Shown: positions 19,117 to 28,861, numbered from the stretch's first letter. The stretch: DNA of 64,000 nucleotides from Janthinobacterium psychrotolerans (GCF_001677885.1 NZ_LOCQ01000060.1:62001-126000); one strand, 5' to 3'. The notes: generated from the sequence alone by a model not told the origin. Numbers and translations are program-made.

Positions 19117-19302
19117 GCCGCGCTGCCCCATGCAGTACCCAGCACCCGCAGCACGTCGCAATACCCCATCACAGGCAGTCAGGACGGGCGGCGCCCCCGG
19201 TTCTTTCCAGCCCTGCTGACAGCCATGCCAGTCATCGCCGCCCGCGCAAACAAGCCCTGGTCCAGCCTTTGATCCTGCTGTAATGCAGCACCGGTCTGTG
19301 CG

Positions 19303-19308
19303 TATAAT
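19303..19308 (+). promoter_or_regulatory. Consensus -10 box for the M13 peptidase gene
   Basis: TATAAT with no good -35 at the normal distance. Transcription would start near 19315, which makes an ATG at 19320 unlikely as the translation start and supports the GTG at 19380. Confidence 0.5.
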
Positions 19309-19379
19309 CCTGCGCTTGCATGTCTGTACCCCAGCATGCTGTTCAACAGGAAGTCTCACTCACCACCAAAGGAATCTTC

Positions 19380-21428
19380 GTGCATCGTTCGCTTATCAGC
19401 GCCGCCTGCTGCGCCCTGTTCGCTCTCGCCACTCCCCTGCTGCATGCCCAGCAAGCCCCCAATGCCGCCACTCCCGTCTCGGGCATCGACATGACAACGC
19501 TGGACACGGCAGTGCGTCCGCAGGACGATTTTTATGCCTACGTCAATGGCATCTGGACCCGCAATACCGAGATCCCGGCCGACAAATCGGTCTGGGGCAC
19601 GTATATCGAATTGCGCGAAATCGCCCAGCGCCAGTTGCGCGCCCTGATCGACGCCACCGTCAAGAACCCCGGCAAGGCCGGCAGCGAAACGCACAAGATC
19701 GCCGACCTGTACACCAGCTTCATGAACGACAAGGCGCGCGACGCGGCCGGCTTCAAGCCGCTGCGCGTGGAACTGGCGCGCGTGGCGGCCGTCAAGGACA
19801 AGAAAGATCTGCCGGCGCTGTTCGCCTTTTTGCAGCGCAGCGGCATCGCCACGCCGTTTTCGGCCGGCGTCGCCCCCGATGCGCAAGACCCCGAAAATTA
19901 CACCGTCAATATCAGCCAGTCCGGCCTGGGCCTGCCCGACCGCGACTACTACCTGAAGGACGACGACGCCAGGCTGGCCGCCGTGCGCGCCAAATACCAG
20001 CAGCATGTCGCGACCATGCTGGCCATGAGCGGCGACAAGGACGCCGCCGCCCATGCCGCCCAGGCGCTCGATATCGAAACGCGCCTGGCTGCGGCCCAGT
20101 GGACGCGCGTGCAGATGCGCGATCCGGTCAAATCGTACAACCGTGTCGATTTCGACAAATTCGGCGAGCTGGCGCCGGCCTTTGACTGGAAGAGCTACTT
20201 TGCCGCCGCCGGCCTGGCGCCGAAAGCGTCGATGGCCGTGGTGCGCCAGCCCAGCTTCCTCGGTGGTTTTTCCGCCGCCGTGGCCGAGATGCCGCTGGAG
20301 TCCTGGAAGAGCTACCTGAACTGGCGCATCGTCGAAAGCTATGCGTCCTACCTGGACAGCGCCACCGTCAGGGAGCGCTTTGCCTTCGAAGGCACGGTGC
20401 TGCGCGGCGTGCCGCAAAGCGAACCGCAGTGGCAGCTGGCGCTGCGCTTTACCGATAACGCCATCAGCGACGCCGTCGGCAAGCGCTATGTGGCAATGTA
20501 TTTGCCGCCAGAGACCCGCCCGCGCGTGATGGCCATGTTCGACAATTTTGTCGCCTCGTTCAAGGACGGTATCGAGCACCTGGACTGGATGAGCCCCGAG
20601 ACCAAAAAGGAAGCCCAGCTCAAGCTGGCCGGCCTCAAGCCCAAGATCGCCTACCCTGACAAATGGCGCGACTACGGCAGCATGACAACCCGGCCGAACG
20701 ACCTGATCGCCAACGTGCGCGCCGCACGCGCGTGGGGCCGCCAGAACAATCTCGACAAACTGGGCAAACCGGTCGACCGCGACGAGTGGTCGATGACGCC
20801 GCAAACCGTCAACGCCAGCTACAGCCCGGCCCTGAACGCCATCACCATTCCCGCCGCCATCCTGCAGCCGCCGTTCTTCAACGTGAAGGCCGAAGACGCC
20901 GTCAACTACGGCCTGCTGGGCATCACTTTCGGCCATGAAATCAGCCACGCCTTCGACGACTCGGGCAGCCAGTACGACGCCCACGGCCGCCTGCGCAACT
21001 GGTGGACGGCCGAAGACCGCACCGCCTTCAAGGCGCGCGCCGCCGGTCTCGTCAAGCAGTACGGCGCCTACAGCCCGGTGCCCGGCTACTACATCAACGG
21101 CGAGCTGACCCTGGGTGAAAATATCGGCGACAACTCCGGCCTGTCGCTGACCTACAACGCCTATCGCCGCTCGCTTGGCGGCAAGCCTTCACCGGTGATC
21201 GATGGTTTGACGGGCGAACAGCGCCTGTACATCGGCTTCGCGCAGAAATGGCGCGCCAAGCTGCGCCCCGAAGCGGCGATCGCGCAGATCAAGAGCGACC
21301 CGCATTCGCCTGGCGAATTCCGCGCCAAGGGCACCGTGATGAACCAGCCTGGCTTTTATGAGGCCTTCGGCATCAAGCCGGGCGACGCCATGTATTTGCC
21401 GCCCGAGCAGCGCGTGATCATGTGGTAA
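19380..21428 (+). CDS. M13-family (neprilysin/PepO-like) zinc metallopeptidase
   Basis: 682-residue exported endopeptidase for short peptides. Signal peptide VHRSLISAACCALFALATPLLHA, then the M13 N-domain (VRPQDDFYAYVNGIW). The zinc site is HEISH with the third ligand Glu in GENIGDNSG, and NASYSP is the substrate-binding segment. GTG at 19380 is preceded by AAAGGA; an in-frame ATG at 19320 would give a longer, non-signal N-terminus and lies too close to the predicted transcription start. Monocistronic by spacing. Confidence 0.92.
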   Translation: MHRSLISAACCALFALATPLLHAQQAPNAATPVSGIDMTTLDTAVRPQDDFYAYVNGIWTRNTEIPADKSVWGTYIELREIAQRQLRALIDATVKNPGKAGSETHKIADLYTSFMNDKARDAAGFKPLRVELARVAAVKDKKDLPALFAFLQRSGIATPFSAGVAPDAQDPENYTVNISQSGLGLPDRDYYLKDDDARLAAVRAKYQQHVATMLAMSGDKDAAAHAAQALDIETRLAAAQWTRVQMRDPVKSYNRVDFDKFGELAPAFDWKSYFAAAGLAPKASMAVVRQPSFLGGFSAAVAEMPLESWKSYLNWRIVESYASYLDSATVRERFAFEGTVLRGVPQSEPQWQLALRFTDNAISDAVGKRYVAMYLPPETRPRVMAMFDNFVASFKDGIEHLDWMSPETKKEAQLKLAGLKPKIAYPDKWRDYGSMTTRPNDLIANVRAARAWGRQNNLDKLGKPVDRDEWSMTPQTVNASYSPALNAITIPAAILQPPFFNVKAEDAVNYGLLGITFGHEISHAFDDSGSQYDAHGRLRNWWTAEDRTAFKARAAGLVKQYGAYSPVPGYYINGELTLGENIGDNSGLSLTYNAYRRSLGGKPSPVIDGLTGEQRLYIGFAQKWRAKLRPEAAIAQIKSDPHSPGEFRAKGTVMNQPGFYEAFGIKPGDAMYLPPEQRVIMW

Positions 21429-21460
21429 GGCTGTAACGATGGCCCCGCCGGGCCGTGATG

Positions 21461-21856
21461 CTACGCGTCAGGGGCCGGCGGGACCAGGCAGTGCCGCTCC
21501 CGCAGATGGCGCGCCAGATGCCGGCCATGGCCGGCAGCGATCACCTGTTCGGCTGTCGGCAAATATTTATCCACTACCTCATCCATCAGATGGCAGGCAT
21601 CCTCGAACGGTTGCCGGCACTGCGTACACTCCAACCGCTCATCTTCACTCAACAAATAGCTGCGCTTTCTTTGGCTGGTGTCCGCCAGGTCGACATACCA
21701 CGTCTCGCACTCGTAGCACTGCACCGAAATATGGCCGCAGGCAGGGCAGCGCAGGAAGACCAGGTCTTCGTCGCCGCAGCAGTGGAAGTGGCTATATTCG
21801 ACGTCGCCGTCGGTCAGCAGGGCGGGGTTGTGGGGTGTGATATCGGACATGGGCAT
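21461..21856 (-). CDS. Unknown protein with zinc-ribbon cysteines
   Basis: 131 residues. Several cysteine pairs (CPAC, CYEC, CTQC and an HCC near residue 26) look like two zinc knuckles. The rest is acidic, ending in a His/Arg-rich segment. No family recognised. The ATG at 21856 or one two codons later can serve as start. Convergent with the M13 gene, 32 bases apart, and just upstream of another unknown gene on the same strand. Confidence 0.6.
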   Translation of the reverse strand: MPMSDITPHNPALLTDGDVEYSHFHCCGDEDLVFLRCPACGHISVQCYECETWYVDLADTSQRKRSYLLSEDERLECTQCRQPFEDACHLMDEVVDKYLPTAEQVIAAGHGRHLARHLRERHCLVPPAPDA

Positions 21857-21880
21857 GGCAGGCAGTGTTAATCCAGGGAG

Positions 21881-22267
21881 CTATCTTCCCACATCAAGCC
21901 GGGTGATGCTGAAATCGACGTACGCGCCGCCGGGCACGTTCATTTCGATAATGAACCCGTTGACTTCGACCAGCCCTTGCGCCTGATCGACGACACGCCC
22001 CCGTCCCCGATATGCATGGGGGCCGGTACGCTCGATCCACTCTGTCGACAAGGCCTCTCTTTCATCCTCGGGCCAGTCGGAACAGTAGCTGGCGCGAACA
22101 TCCGCTTCCAGTGTCGACAAGCGGTTGTCGATGCGGTCGCCAGCGTGCAGATCGCAAGGCCAGCAGAACGCGACGACCTCGCCTGTTGCGCTGCGCAGCG
22201 TCACCGACGCGGCTTCGTCGCCTGGCGGCTCGACCAGTACTACGGTGAGCTTGTCCATGTATTGCAT
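21881..22267 (-). CDS. Unknown small protein following the YfcC-type transporter gene
   Basis: 128 residues if started at 22267, 2 bases after the upstream transporter stop; an ATG three codons later is equally possible. Soluble, mostly beta/acidic composition with WPCDLHAG and SYCSDWPEDERE segments; no signal peptide or helix long enough for a membrane. I do not recognise it. The open frame extends upstream into the transporter gene but that extension is unlikely to be translated. Confidence 0.55.
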   Translation of the reverse strand: MQYMDKLTVVLVEPPGDEAASVTLRSATGEVVAFCWPCDLHAGDRIDNRLSTLEADVRASYCSDWPEDEREALSTEWIERTGPHAYRGRGRVVDQAQGLVEVNGFIIEMNVPGGAYVDFSITRLDVGR

Positions 22268-22269
22268 CG

Positions 22270-23661
22270 TCACTGCCAGTGCATCAGACAGGGCGGTATC
22301 AACAGCAGCAGCGCCAGCACCAGGTAAATCAGCTGCAGCGGGATCATCCACTTGGCCCAGGTAAGCCAGGGCACGCGCGCCAGCGCCAGCACGCCCACCG
22401 TGATGCCGGAAGTGGGAATCATCGGGGTGGTGAATTCGCCGAACTGGAACGCCAGAATCGCCGTCTGGCGCGTCACGCCGACCAGGTCCGCCAGCGGCGC
22501 CATGATGGGCATGGTGAGCGCCGCCTGGCCGCTGCCGGAGTGGATGAAGAAGTTGATCACGGTCTGCATGAAGAACATCTTCTGCGCGGCGAAGACGGGG
22601 CTCGACGAGGCCACCAGCGGCGTCAGCGCATGCAGCATGGTGTCGATGATCTGCGCGTCGCGCGCCAGGATCATGGTGGCGCGGGCCAGCGCGATCACCA
22701 GCGCCACGCCGACCATGTCGCGCGCGCCTTGAACAAAAGAAGCGACCAGGCTGTCGGCATCGAGCCGTCCCACCAGGCCCACCACGATGGCCATGACCAG
22801 GAACAGGGCGGCGATTTCATCGATGAACCAGTCGTACTTGACCACCCCGACCACCATGGTCAACAGCGTGCCGAGGAAAATCCACAGCACGGCGCGGTGC
22901 GTGCCGGTCATGCCGGCGAAGCTGTCGAGGTCCATCGTGTGCTCGCTGCGCTTTTCGATGTCGAGCTGGTACGTCGGGCTTTTTTCAGGGTGGCGCTTGA
23001 TGCGCGCGGCGTACCACATCAGGAACACGATGCTGACCGCGGTGGCGATGCTCCACACGATCAGGCGGTAGCCGATGCCCGAGAAGATCGGCACGCCGGC
23101 GATGCCCTGCGCGATGCCGACATTGAACGGGTTCAGGAAAGCGGCGGAAAAGCCCACTTGCGAGCCGAGAAACGGAATCGACACGCCGGTGATGGTGTCA
23201 TAGCCCAGCGCCAGCGCCAGCGGCACGAAGATCAAAATGAAGGGGATCGCTTCCTCGTTCATGCCGAAGGTGGCGCCGCCGAGCGAGAACATGGTGAAGA
23301 AGACCGGGATGATGGCCGCGCGCACGAAGCGCGAACTGGTATGGGCCTTGGCGATGGCCTTGATCAGCGAGTCGAACGCTTCGGTTTTCTGCAGCACGGC
23401 AAAGGCGCCGCCGACGATCAGCACGAAACCGATGATCAGGCTGGCGTCGACAAAGCCCTTGATGGGCGACATCATCAGGGCGGCCAGGCCCTGCGGCTTG
23501 TTGTCGACGTAGTGAAAGGTGCCGGGGATGATCAGCTGCTTGCCGTTGACCAGCTGCGTGTCGAACTTGCCGCCCGGGACCAGCCAGGTGGCCAGCGCGA
23601 TCATGGCCAGGATGCCGCACAACAGCACGAAGGTATTGGGCAGCTTGAACGATTTTTTCAT
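22270..23661 (-). CDS. YfcC/DcuC-superfamily membrane transporter
   Basis: 463 residues with about 11-12 membrane helices. N-terminal LPNTFVLLCGILAMIALATW and the GMNEEAIPFILIFVPLALALGYD block are typical of the YfcC family, which is thought to carry C4-dicarboxylates, amino acids or small peptides. It is 13 bases downstream of a CphZ-like amidohydrolase gene on the same strand. Across the divergent promoter lie an RpiR regulator, a TonB receptor and a cyanophycinase. In that setting beta-Asp-Arg dipeptide, aspartate or arginine are plausible substrates (inference). Confidence 0.85.
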   Translation of the reverse strand: MKKSFKLPNTFVLLCGILAMIALATWLVPGGKFDTQLVNGKQLIIPGTFHYVDNKPQGLAALMMSPIKGFVDASLIIGFVLIVGGAFAVLQKTEAFDSLIKAIAKAHTSSRFVRAAIIPVFFTMFSLGGATFGMNEEAIPFILIFVPLALALGYDTITGVSIPFLGSQVGFSAAFLNPFNVGIAQGIAGVPIFSGIGYRLIVWSIATAVSIVFLMWYAARIKRHPEKSPTYQLDIEKRSEHTMDLDSFAGMTGTHRAVLWIFLGTLLTMVVGVVKYDWFIDEIAALFLVMAIVVGLVGRLDADSLVASFVQGARDMVGVALVIALARATMILARDAQIIDTMLHALTPLVASSSPVFAAQKMFFMQTVINFFIHSGSGQAALTMPIMAPLADLVGVTRQTAILAFQFGEFTTPMIPTSGITVGVLALARVPWLTWAKWMIPLQLIYLVLALLLLIPPCLMHWQ

Positions 23662-23674
23662 GGAGATGGTCTTC

Positions 23675-24811
23675 TTATTGGCTCAGCAGGCTGCCGCCAC
23701 GGTAGGCGACGGCGCCGGCCACCTTGCCGACGTTCATGCCGCGCAGCACATGGCGGTGCGCGCTGCGCGCAAAAAACACGCCGGCCACGGTGCAGCGCAA
23801 GGTGGTGGTGTCGCCGCTGACAGGGTCGATGATGTCGGCCACCGCGTCGCCGGCTGCCAGTACGTCGCCCATCTCGCGCAAATACACCAGCACCCCGGCG
23901 TGGGGCGCGAGGATCGGTTCCACCCCGGCCAGCGGCGTGGGCACGCATTGCGGCGCCGGCAGGTCGTCGGCCGCGCCAGGGATATCGAGCACGCCTTCGA
24001 TGGCCAGGAAGCGCAGCAGGGCCTGGGCGTCGCGTTCGGCCAGCGCGTAATTGACTTCCACTTCGCCGCGCAGCTCCACCGTCACCGACAGGCAGGCGGC
24101 GGGGATCGGGTAGCGGCCCTGGAAATGGGTATCGAGATCCCACCACAGGCGGCTGCACGCTTCGTCGAACGGTTCTTCGCCGGCGGCCAGTTCCAGCAGC
24201 ACGGCGCGCGCGCCCAATAGCGCCGTCAGTGGCGCCAATTGCGCCGCCAGCGGCGTGCCGGTGTACAGGTGCAGCGCGGCCTCGTTATCGCAGTGCAGGT
24301 CGAGCACGATGTCGGCGTCGATGGCCATGCCGAGCAGGGTTTTTTTCAGCGTCTCGGCGTCGGTGCGCGGCTCCCATTTGGCCACCGCGGCAAGCGCCTG
24401 CTGGCGTATCAGCGCCACGTTGGCGCCCGTATCCGCACCCAGTTGTCCGTCGAGCGAAGTTTTCAGTTCGTCGGCTACATGGCGGTAGGCGCGGTTGAAG
24501 TTGATGCCGGTCGACAGGTCGAAGCGGCCGAACGGCGCGCCGTGGATGGCTTGCGACAGGCCGATCGGATTGGCCGCCGGCACCAGGATGATTTCGCCGA
24601 GGATCTTGCCGTCCGCTTCCAGCTTCAGCAGTTCGCGGCGCAGGAATTGCGCCACCAGCATGCCCGGCACTTCGTCCGCATGCAGGGCCGCCTGGAGATA
24701 GACTTTTTTGCCGCTGGCGCTGGTCGCTGCGGGACCGCCGAAATGAAAACTGCTCAATTGGTAGGCAACGCTGGCGTGCGGCGTGGAGAGGGTGTGCTGG
24801 CGAACTTGCAT
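23675..24811 (-). CDS. M14-type succinylglutamate desuccinylase/aspartoacylase-family hydrolase; candidate CphZ
   Basis: 378 residues from ATG 24811 (GGAG upstream); a much longer upstream extension is open but unlike the family. Zinc ligands: His44 and Glu47 in ALHADEVPG, His173 in LDLHCDN. NFNRAY is the substrate-carboxylate motif of AstE/M14 enzymes, and VELRGEVEV carries the probable catalytic Glu. A C-terminal beta domain follows. I recall a cyanophycin dipeptide hydrolase (CphZ) of this fold clustering with cyanophycinases; the neighbours here match that idea. It would cut beta-Asp-Arg into aspartate and arginine in the cytoplasm. Confidence 0.8.
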   Translation of the reverse strand: MQVRQHTLSTPHASVAYQLSSFHFGGPAATSASGKKVYLQAALHADEVPGMLVAQFLRRELLKLEADGKILGEIILVPAANPIGLSQAIHGAPFGRFDLSTGINFNRAYRHVADELKTSLDGQLGADTGANVALIRQQALAAVAKWEPRTDAETLKKTLLGMAIDADIVLDLHCDNEAALHLYTGTPLAAQLAPLTALLGARAVLLELAAGEEPFDEACSRLWWDLDTHFQGRYPIPAACLSVTVELRGEVEVNYALAERDAQALLRFLAIEGVLDIPGAADDLPAPQCVPTPLAGVEPILAPHAGVLVYLREMGDVLAAGDAVADIIDPVSGDTTTLRCTVAGVFFARSAHRHVLRGMNVGKVAGAVAYRGGSLLSQ

Positions 24812-24869
24812 GATGAGGCGCTCCAAAACGGGGCATGGTGGGTGGGTTTTGCGTCGATTATGTAGCATT

Positions 24870-24896
24870 ATTTTCACTAAGTAAATAAATGAAAAT
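24870..24896. promoter_or_regulatory. Inverted repeat in the divergent promoter region, candidate RpiR operator
   Basis: ATTTTCA, 13-base spacer, TGAAAAT: perfect 7-bp arms in an AT-rich island between the divergent amidohydrolase (start 24811) and rpiR-type gene (start 24969). Placement suits control of both directions by the adjacent regulator. Confidence 0.5.
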
Positions 24897-24968
24897 CCTT
24901 TTACAGATATTGATTGAGTTTTGTTTTTGATATGAGTACAGTGGCTTGCGGCAGACGTTTTCAGAACC

Positions 24969-26003
24969 ATGCCGCATGTCCTTTGCACGCAACAAACACA
25001 GGCCGCCAGCCCCATGAAGCCATCCGCCAGTCCTGCCTCCGTCGCCGGCGTTCACGCGCCCGATGCCGCGTTTGCGCAGTCCGCGCTGGGCCAGAGCCTG
25101 ATGCGCGTGCTGGCCACCGGCTCCGCGTCGCACCGGCAGATCGCCGACTATTTGCTGCGCAACCAGCTGCGCGTCACCGCTCTTGGCATCGAGGAGCTGG
25201 CCGACAGCTGCCAGGTGTCCACCGCCACCATCAGCCGCTTTGCGCGCGATATCGGCCAGAAGAATTATTCGGCCATGCGCGGCGCCATGGCCGAAACCTT
25301 GCAGTCGCTGTTGCAGCCGGTCGACAAGCTGCGCCACACCATCCTCCATCGCGCGCGCGCCACCTCGCCCGTCACGCAAAGCCTGGAATATGCGGCCGCC
25401 AATATCGCCGCCACGGCCGACGCCCTGTCGCTGGCGCAGATGCAGGCGGTGGTGCGGCGCCTGACGCGGGCCAGGGTCGTCTATGTAATGGGCTTTGGCC
25501 TGTCGGCCAACCTGGCCGGCATGCTGGTGCAGCACTTGCAGCCATTCTGCCCGCATGTGGTGGAAGTGGTGGGCATCGGCGGCTCGGAAGTGGCGGCCGG
25601 CCACCTGGTCAATCTGACGGCGCACGATGTGCTGGTGGTGATTTCGTTTCCGCGCTATACGCTCGATTGCATCGGCCTGGCCAGCTTTGCACGCGATCGC
25701 GGCGCCCATATCGTCGCGCTGACCGATTCGCCGGCCTCGCCGCTGGCCGAACTGGCCGACCATGCCTTGTATGCGCAAAGCACGCATCCGGTGCTGCCCA
25801 GCAGCGCCAGCACGGCGCTGGCCATGATCGAAGCGCTGGCCGTGGCGCTGATGGTGTCGAACAAGGGCAATGTCGAAAAGGCCGCGCGCCTGAGCGACGT
25901 GATCGCCGCCTATCTGTATGGCGGCGAACATGGCGTGCAGGGACCCAGGAAATCCGCAGCAAAGCATAAAAGCAGGGCAGTACAAAAAAAGCAGTTCATA
26001 TAA
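24969..26003 (+). CDS. RpiR-family regulator (HTH plus SIS domain)
   Basis: 344 residues. N-terminal HTH_6 domain (about residues 35-110, with IEELADSCQVSTATISRFARDIG as the helix-turn-helix), then a SIS phosphosugar-type domain (about 140-290, VVYVMGFGLSANLAGMLV and VVISFPRYT). Neither the ATG at 24969 nor the one at 25014 has a clear ribosome site. Divergent from the amidohydrolase-transporter pair and 32 bases ahead of the TonB receptor. Probably controls the scavenging locus; the ligand is unknown, and a non-sugar ligand is possible. Confidence 0.88.
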   Translation: MPHVLCTQQTQAASPMKPSASPASVAGVHAPDAAFAQSALGQSLMRVLATGSASHRQIADYLLRNQLRVTALGIEELADSCQVSTATISRFARDIGQKNYSAMRGAMAETLQSLLQPVDKLRHTILHRARATSPVTQSLEYAAANIAATADALSLAQMQAVVRRLTRARVVYVMGFGLSANLAGMLVQHLQPFCPHVVEVVGIGGSEVAAGHLVNLTAHDVLVVISFPRYTLDCIGLASFARDRGAHIVALTDSPASPLAELADHALYAQSTHPVLPSSASTALAMIEALAVALMVSNKGNVEKAARLSDVIAAYLYGGEHGVQGPRKSAAKHKSRAVQKKQFI

Positions 26004-26035
26004 AAATTCAGGCTAAACACCATCGGGAGTGATAA

Positions 26036-28783
26036 ATGAAAACAGAACATCAAGGCAGGGACGCCATGCCGCGCGAAGCGCAACTGGCGCGCGCGGTGCG
26101 CCTGGCGCTGGGGGCGCTGGGCATGACGGCGGCGCTGGGCATGAGCCCCGGCGCGCTGGCGCAAACGGCGGATGGCGAGATCGACCCGGCCTTGCGCCGC
26201 GTGGAAATCACCGGTTCGGCCATCAAGCGGCTCGAATCGGAAACGGCGCTGCCGGTGCAGGTGATCACGCGCGCCGAAATTGAAAAGGCCGGCGTGACGA
26301 CGGCGGCCGAACTGATGGCGCGCGTGTCGGCCAACGTCGGCGGCCTGACGGACGGCGCCAGCATCAACGTGGGCGGCGACCAGCGCGGCTTCAACAGCGC
26401 CAACCTGCGCGGCGTGGGCACCTCGTCGACCCTGGTGCTGCTCAATGGCCGGCGCATGGCCAACTTTGCCTCGCCCGGCGACGACACCGGCGTGGACCTG
26501 AACAATATTCCGGCCGCCGCGCTGCAGCGCGTGGAAGTGCTGCTCGACGGTGCCTCTGCCCTGTACGGCACCGACGCCATCGGCGGCGTGATCAACTTCA
26601 TCACGCGCAAGGACTACCAGGGCCTGGACCTGAACGTGTACGGCAGCCGCACCGATGAAGGCGGCGCCGGCAAGCGCACGGCCAGCATCACGGCCGGCAC
26701 CGGCAACCTGGAAACGGATGGCTACAACGTTTTTGCCGTGGTGGACCTGCAAAAGACCGATCGCCTGAGCACCTCGCAGCGCAAGTTCATTCCCAATCTG
26801 CAGGTGCCGCAGCGCCTGGGCCATTTGCTGTCGAGCTACACCAGTCCGGCCAATATCCGCCTGAGCGGCGACCAGCGCGACTTTCTGCAGGAAAAAGGGT
26901 TCCTGCTCAACGGCAAGCCGATCACCAATCGCCTGATCAATCTGTCGATTCCTGGCTGCAGTGGACCGGCCAATGTCTATCTGCCGGCCGGCACCGGTGG
27001 CGTCGATGCCTGTACTTATAACTACATGGGCGACACCGAGCTGTATCCGAAGACCGACAAGCAGAACCTGCTCGCGCGCGGCGTCTTCAAGGTCAACAGC
27101 GACCATCAGCTGTATGCCGAAGCGGCGCTGAGCCGTTCGCGCAGCTATTACGTCGGATCGACCTCGCGCCCGGATGGCGACATCGACGCGGGCATGGTGC
27201 CGCAACTGGCCGCCGCCGGGCTGACCGGCCCGCTGGCCTTGCGCATCCGCCTGGACGAAGCGGGCCGGCGCACCAGTGAACTGACCAGCGAGAGCCAGCG
27301 CTATGTGGTGGGCGCCACCGGCACGGTGGCAAAGTGGGACTATGACATCGGCCTCAATCACAGCGTCAACGTGGTCAAGGACCGTGATACCCATGGCTAC
27401 CTGCTGGCCGACCAGTTGCAACAAGGCATTACCGACGGCCAGATCAATCCTTTCGGCGCGTCGACCGCGCAAGGCAAGGCCTTGCTCGACAAAATCCAGG
27501 TCAACGACGAAGTACGCCACGCGCGCGGCAGCATGGACTCGCTGGACTTCAAGTTTTCACGCGCCTTGACCGCGATGGGCGGCGGTGAGCTGGCGCTGGC
27601 CGTCGGTGGCGAAGTGCGGCGCGAGCGCACGGAATTCCGTCCGTCCGAATTGTTGTTGAGCGGGAATATCACCGATGATCCGGCGCCGGAAGGCGGCCGT
27701 GTCACCAGCGACAGCCGCAACGTGCAGGCGATCTACAGCGAGCTGCTGCTGCCGTTCACCAAACAATGGCAGGCGCAGCTGTCCGGTCGCTACGACCATT
27801 ACCAGCAGGTGGGCGGGGCGCTCAGTCCGAAGATCGGCCTGACCTTCATGCCGAACAAGCAGGTGCTGATGCGCGCCTCGGCCGGCAAGGGTTTTCGCGC
27901 GCCGTCGATGTCGGACCTGCACCGACCCACCGTCTACAGCCAGACGGCGACCCTGCCCGATCCGGTGCTGTGCGCTGCGGAAGACAATGATTACTCCAGT
28001 TGCGCCAATAACTGGGATACGCGCCGCTACAGCAACGACAAACTGAAACCGGAGCGCAGCCGCCAGTTCTCGGCCGGCCTGGTGCTCGAACCGAGCCAGC
28101 ACTGGACCTTCAGTGCCGACTACTGGAACATCGAACGCACCAGCCTGATCAGCGAAATCGGTGACGATATCATCCTGGGCAACCTGGCCAAATACGGCGA
28201 CCTGGTGCACCGCAATGAAGATAACGAGATCGATTACATCGACCTGCGCAAGGAGAACCGCGGCGCGCAAAAAGCCTCGGGTATCGACCTGACGGCCGAC
28301 CTGCATGGCGTGAAAACGGCGTGGGGGCGCTTCGGCGGCCACCTGAGCGGCACCTATGTGCTGGCCTCGAAAATCCAGACCAGCCCCGGCGACGCCTATG
28401 TCAGCAACCTGAACACGTTTGTTACCGACGGCGTGGTGCAGCGCTGGCGCCATACCATCACCCTGGACTGGGACCTGGGCCCGTATTCGGCCAGCCTGTC
28501 GAACACCTATTCGAGCGGCTACCGTGACCAGAACTCGGCCATCAATACCGATGACGGCAGCGTGGTCCAGCCGAACCGGGTCAAGGCCTACACCATCTGG
28601 GACATGTCGGGCGCGTATGCCTTCAGCAAGCAGTTCAAGCTGCGCGCGGGCATCCAGAACCTGTTCAACACCAGCCCGCCGTATTCGAACCAGGCCTATT
28701 ACTTCCTGTCCGGGTATGATCCAAGCTATACGGATCCGCGCGGCCGGCGCTTTTATGCCAGCGCAAACTATAGCTTCAAATAA
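26036..28783 (+). CDS. TonB-dependent outer-membrane receptor
   Basis: 915 residues. Signal region of about 43 residues ending GALAQ, then a plug domain (RRVEITGSAIKRLESE, VQVITRAEIEKAGVTT, LRGVGTSSTLVLLNGRRM, VEVLLDGASALYGTDAIGG) and a 22-strand-type barrel ending in aromatic YASANYSFK. GGGAG precedes the ATG. It lies between the RpiR regulator and the exported cyanophycinase, so the likely cargo is cyanophycin fragments or beta-Asp-Arg dipeptides. Barrel loops are long and Cys-containing. Confidence 0.93.
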   Translation: MKTEHQGRDAMPREAQLARAVRLALGALGMTAALGMSPGALAQTADGEIDPALRRVEITGSAIKRLESETALPVQVITRAEIEKAGVTTAAELMARVSANVGGLTDGASINVGGDQRGFNSANLRGVGTSSTLVLLNGRRMANFASPGDDTGVDLNNIPAAALQRVEVLLDGASALYGTDAIGGVINFITRKDYQGLDLNVYGSRTDEGGAGKRTASITAGTGNLETDGYNVFAVVDLQKTDRLSTSQRKFIPNLQVPQRLGHLLSSYTSPANIRLSGDQRDFLQEKGFLLNGKPITNRLINLSIPGCSGPANVYLPAGTGGVDACTYNYMGDTELYPKTDKQNLLARGVFKVNSDHQLYAEAALSRSRSYYVGSTSRPDGDIDAGMVPQLAAAGLTGPLALRIRLDEAGRRTSELTSESQRYVVGATGTVAKWDYDIGLNHSVNVVKDRDTHGYLLADQLQQGITDGQINPFGASTAQGKALLDKIQVNDEVRHARGSMDSLDFKFSRALTAMGGGELALAVGGEVRRERTEFRPSELLLSGNITDDPAPEGGRVTSDSRNVQAIYSELLLPFTKQWQAQLSGRYDHYQQVGGALSPKIGLTFMPNKQVLMRASAGKGFRAPSMSDLHRPTVYSQTATLPDPVLCAAEDNDYSSCANNWDTRRYSNDKLKPERSRQFSAGLVLEPSQHWTFSADYWNIERTSLISEIGDDIILGNLAKYGDLVHRNEDNEIDYIDLRKENRGAQKASGIDLTADLHGVKTAWGRFGGHLSGTYVLASKIQTSPGDAYVSNLNTFVTDGVVQRWRHTITLDWDLGPYSASLSNTYSSGYRDQNSAINTDDGSVVQPNRVKAYTIWDMSGAYAFSKQFKLRAGIQNLFNTSPPYSNQAYYFLSGYDPSYTDPRGRRFYASANYSFK

Positions 28784-28797
28784 CAGCTTCAAATAAC
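28772..28797 (+). repeat. 13-bp perfect tandem duplication over the receptor stop codon
   Basis: AGCTTCAAATAAC occurs twice back to back, the first copy containing the last codons and TAA stop of the TonB receptor gene. Probably a recent slippage event; it leaves the protein unchanged. Confidence 0.85.
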
Positions 28798-28815
28798 AAG
28801 GCAGTTGTAGTGTGC

Positions 28816-28840
28816 GGCGCGCGTGTTGCGCGCGCCGTTT
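28816..28840 (+). terminator. GC hairpin with short T tail after the TonB receptor gene
   Basis: GGCGCGCG, loop TGTTG, CGCGCGCC, then GTTTT. Eight-base stem. It could partially end receptor transcripts ahead of the cyanophycinase gene or separate their expression levels. Confidence 0.6.
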
Positions 28841-28861
28841 TCATCGCATTTGAAAGGCACC

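Noticed and set aside
19320..19380. ATG at 19320 as the start of the M13 peptidase
   Set aside because: Only 12 bases after the TATAAT; the extension hides a good signal peptide that starts at the GTG with AAAGGA upstream.
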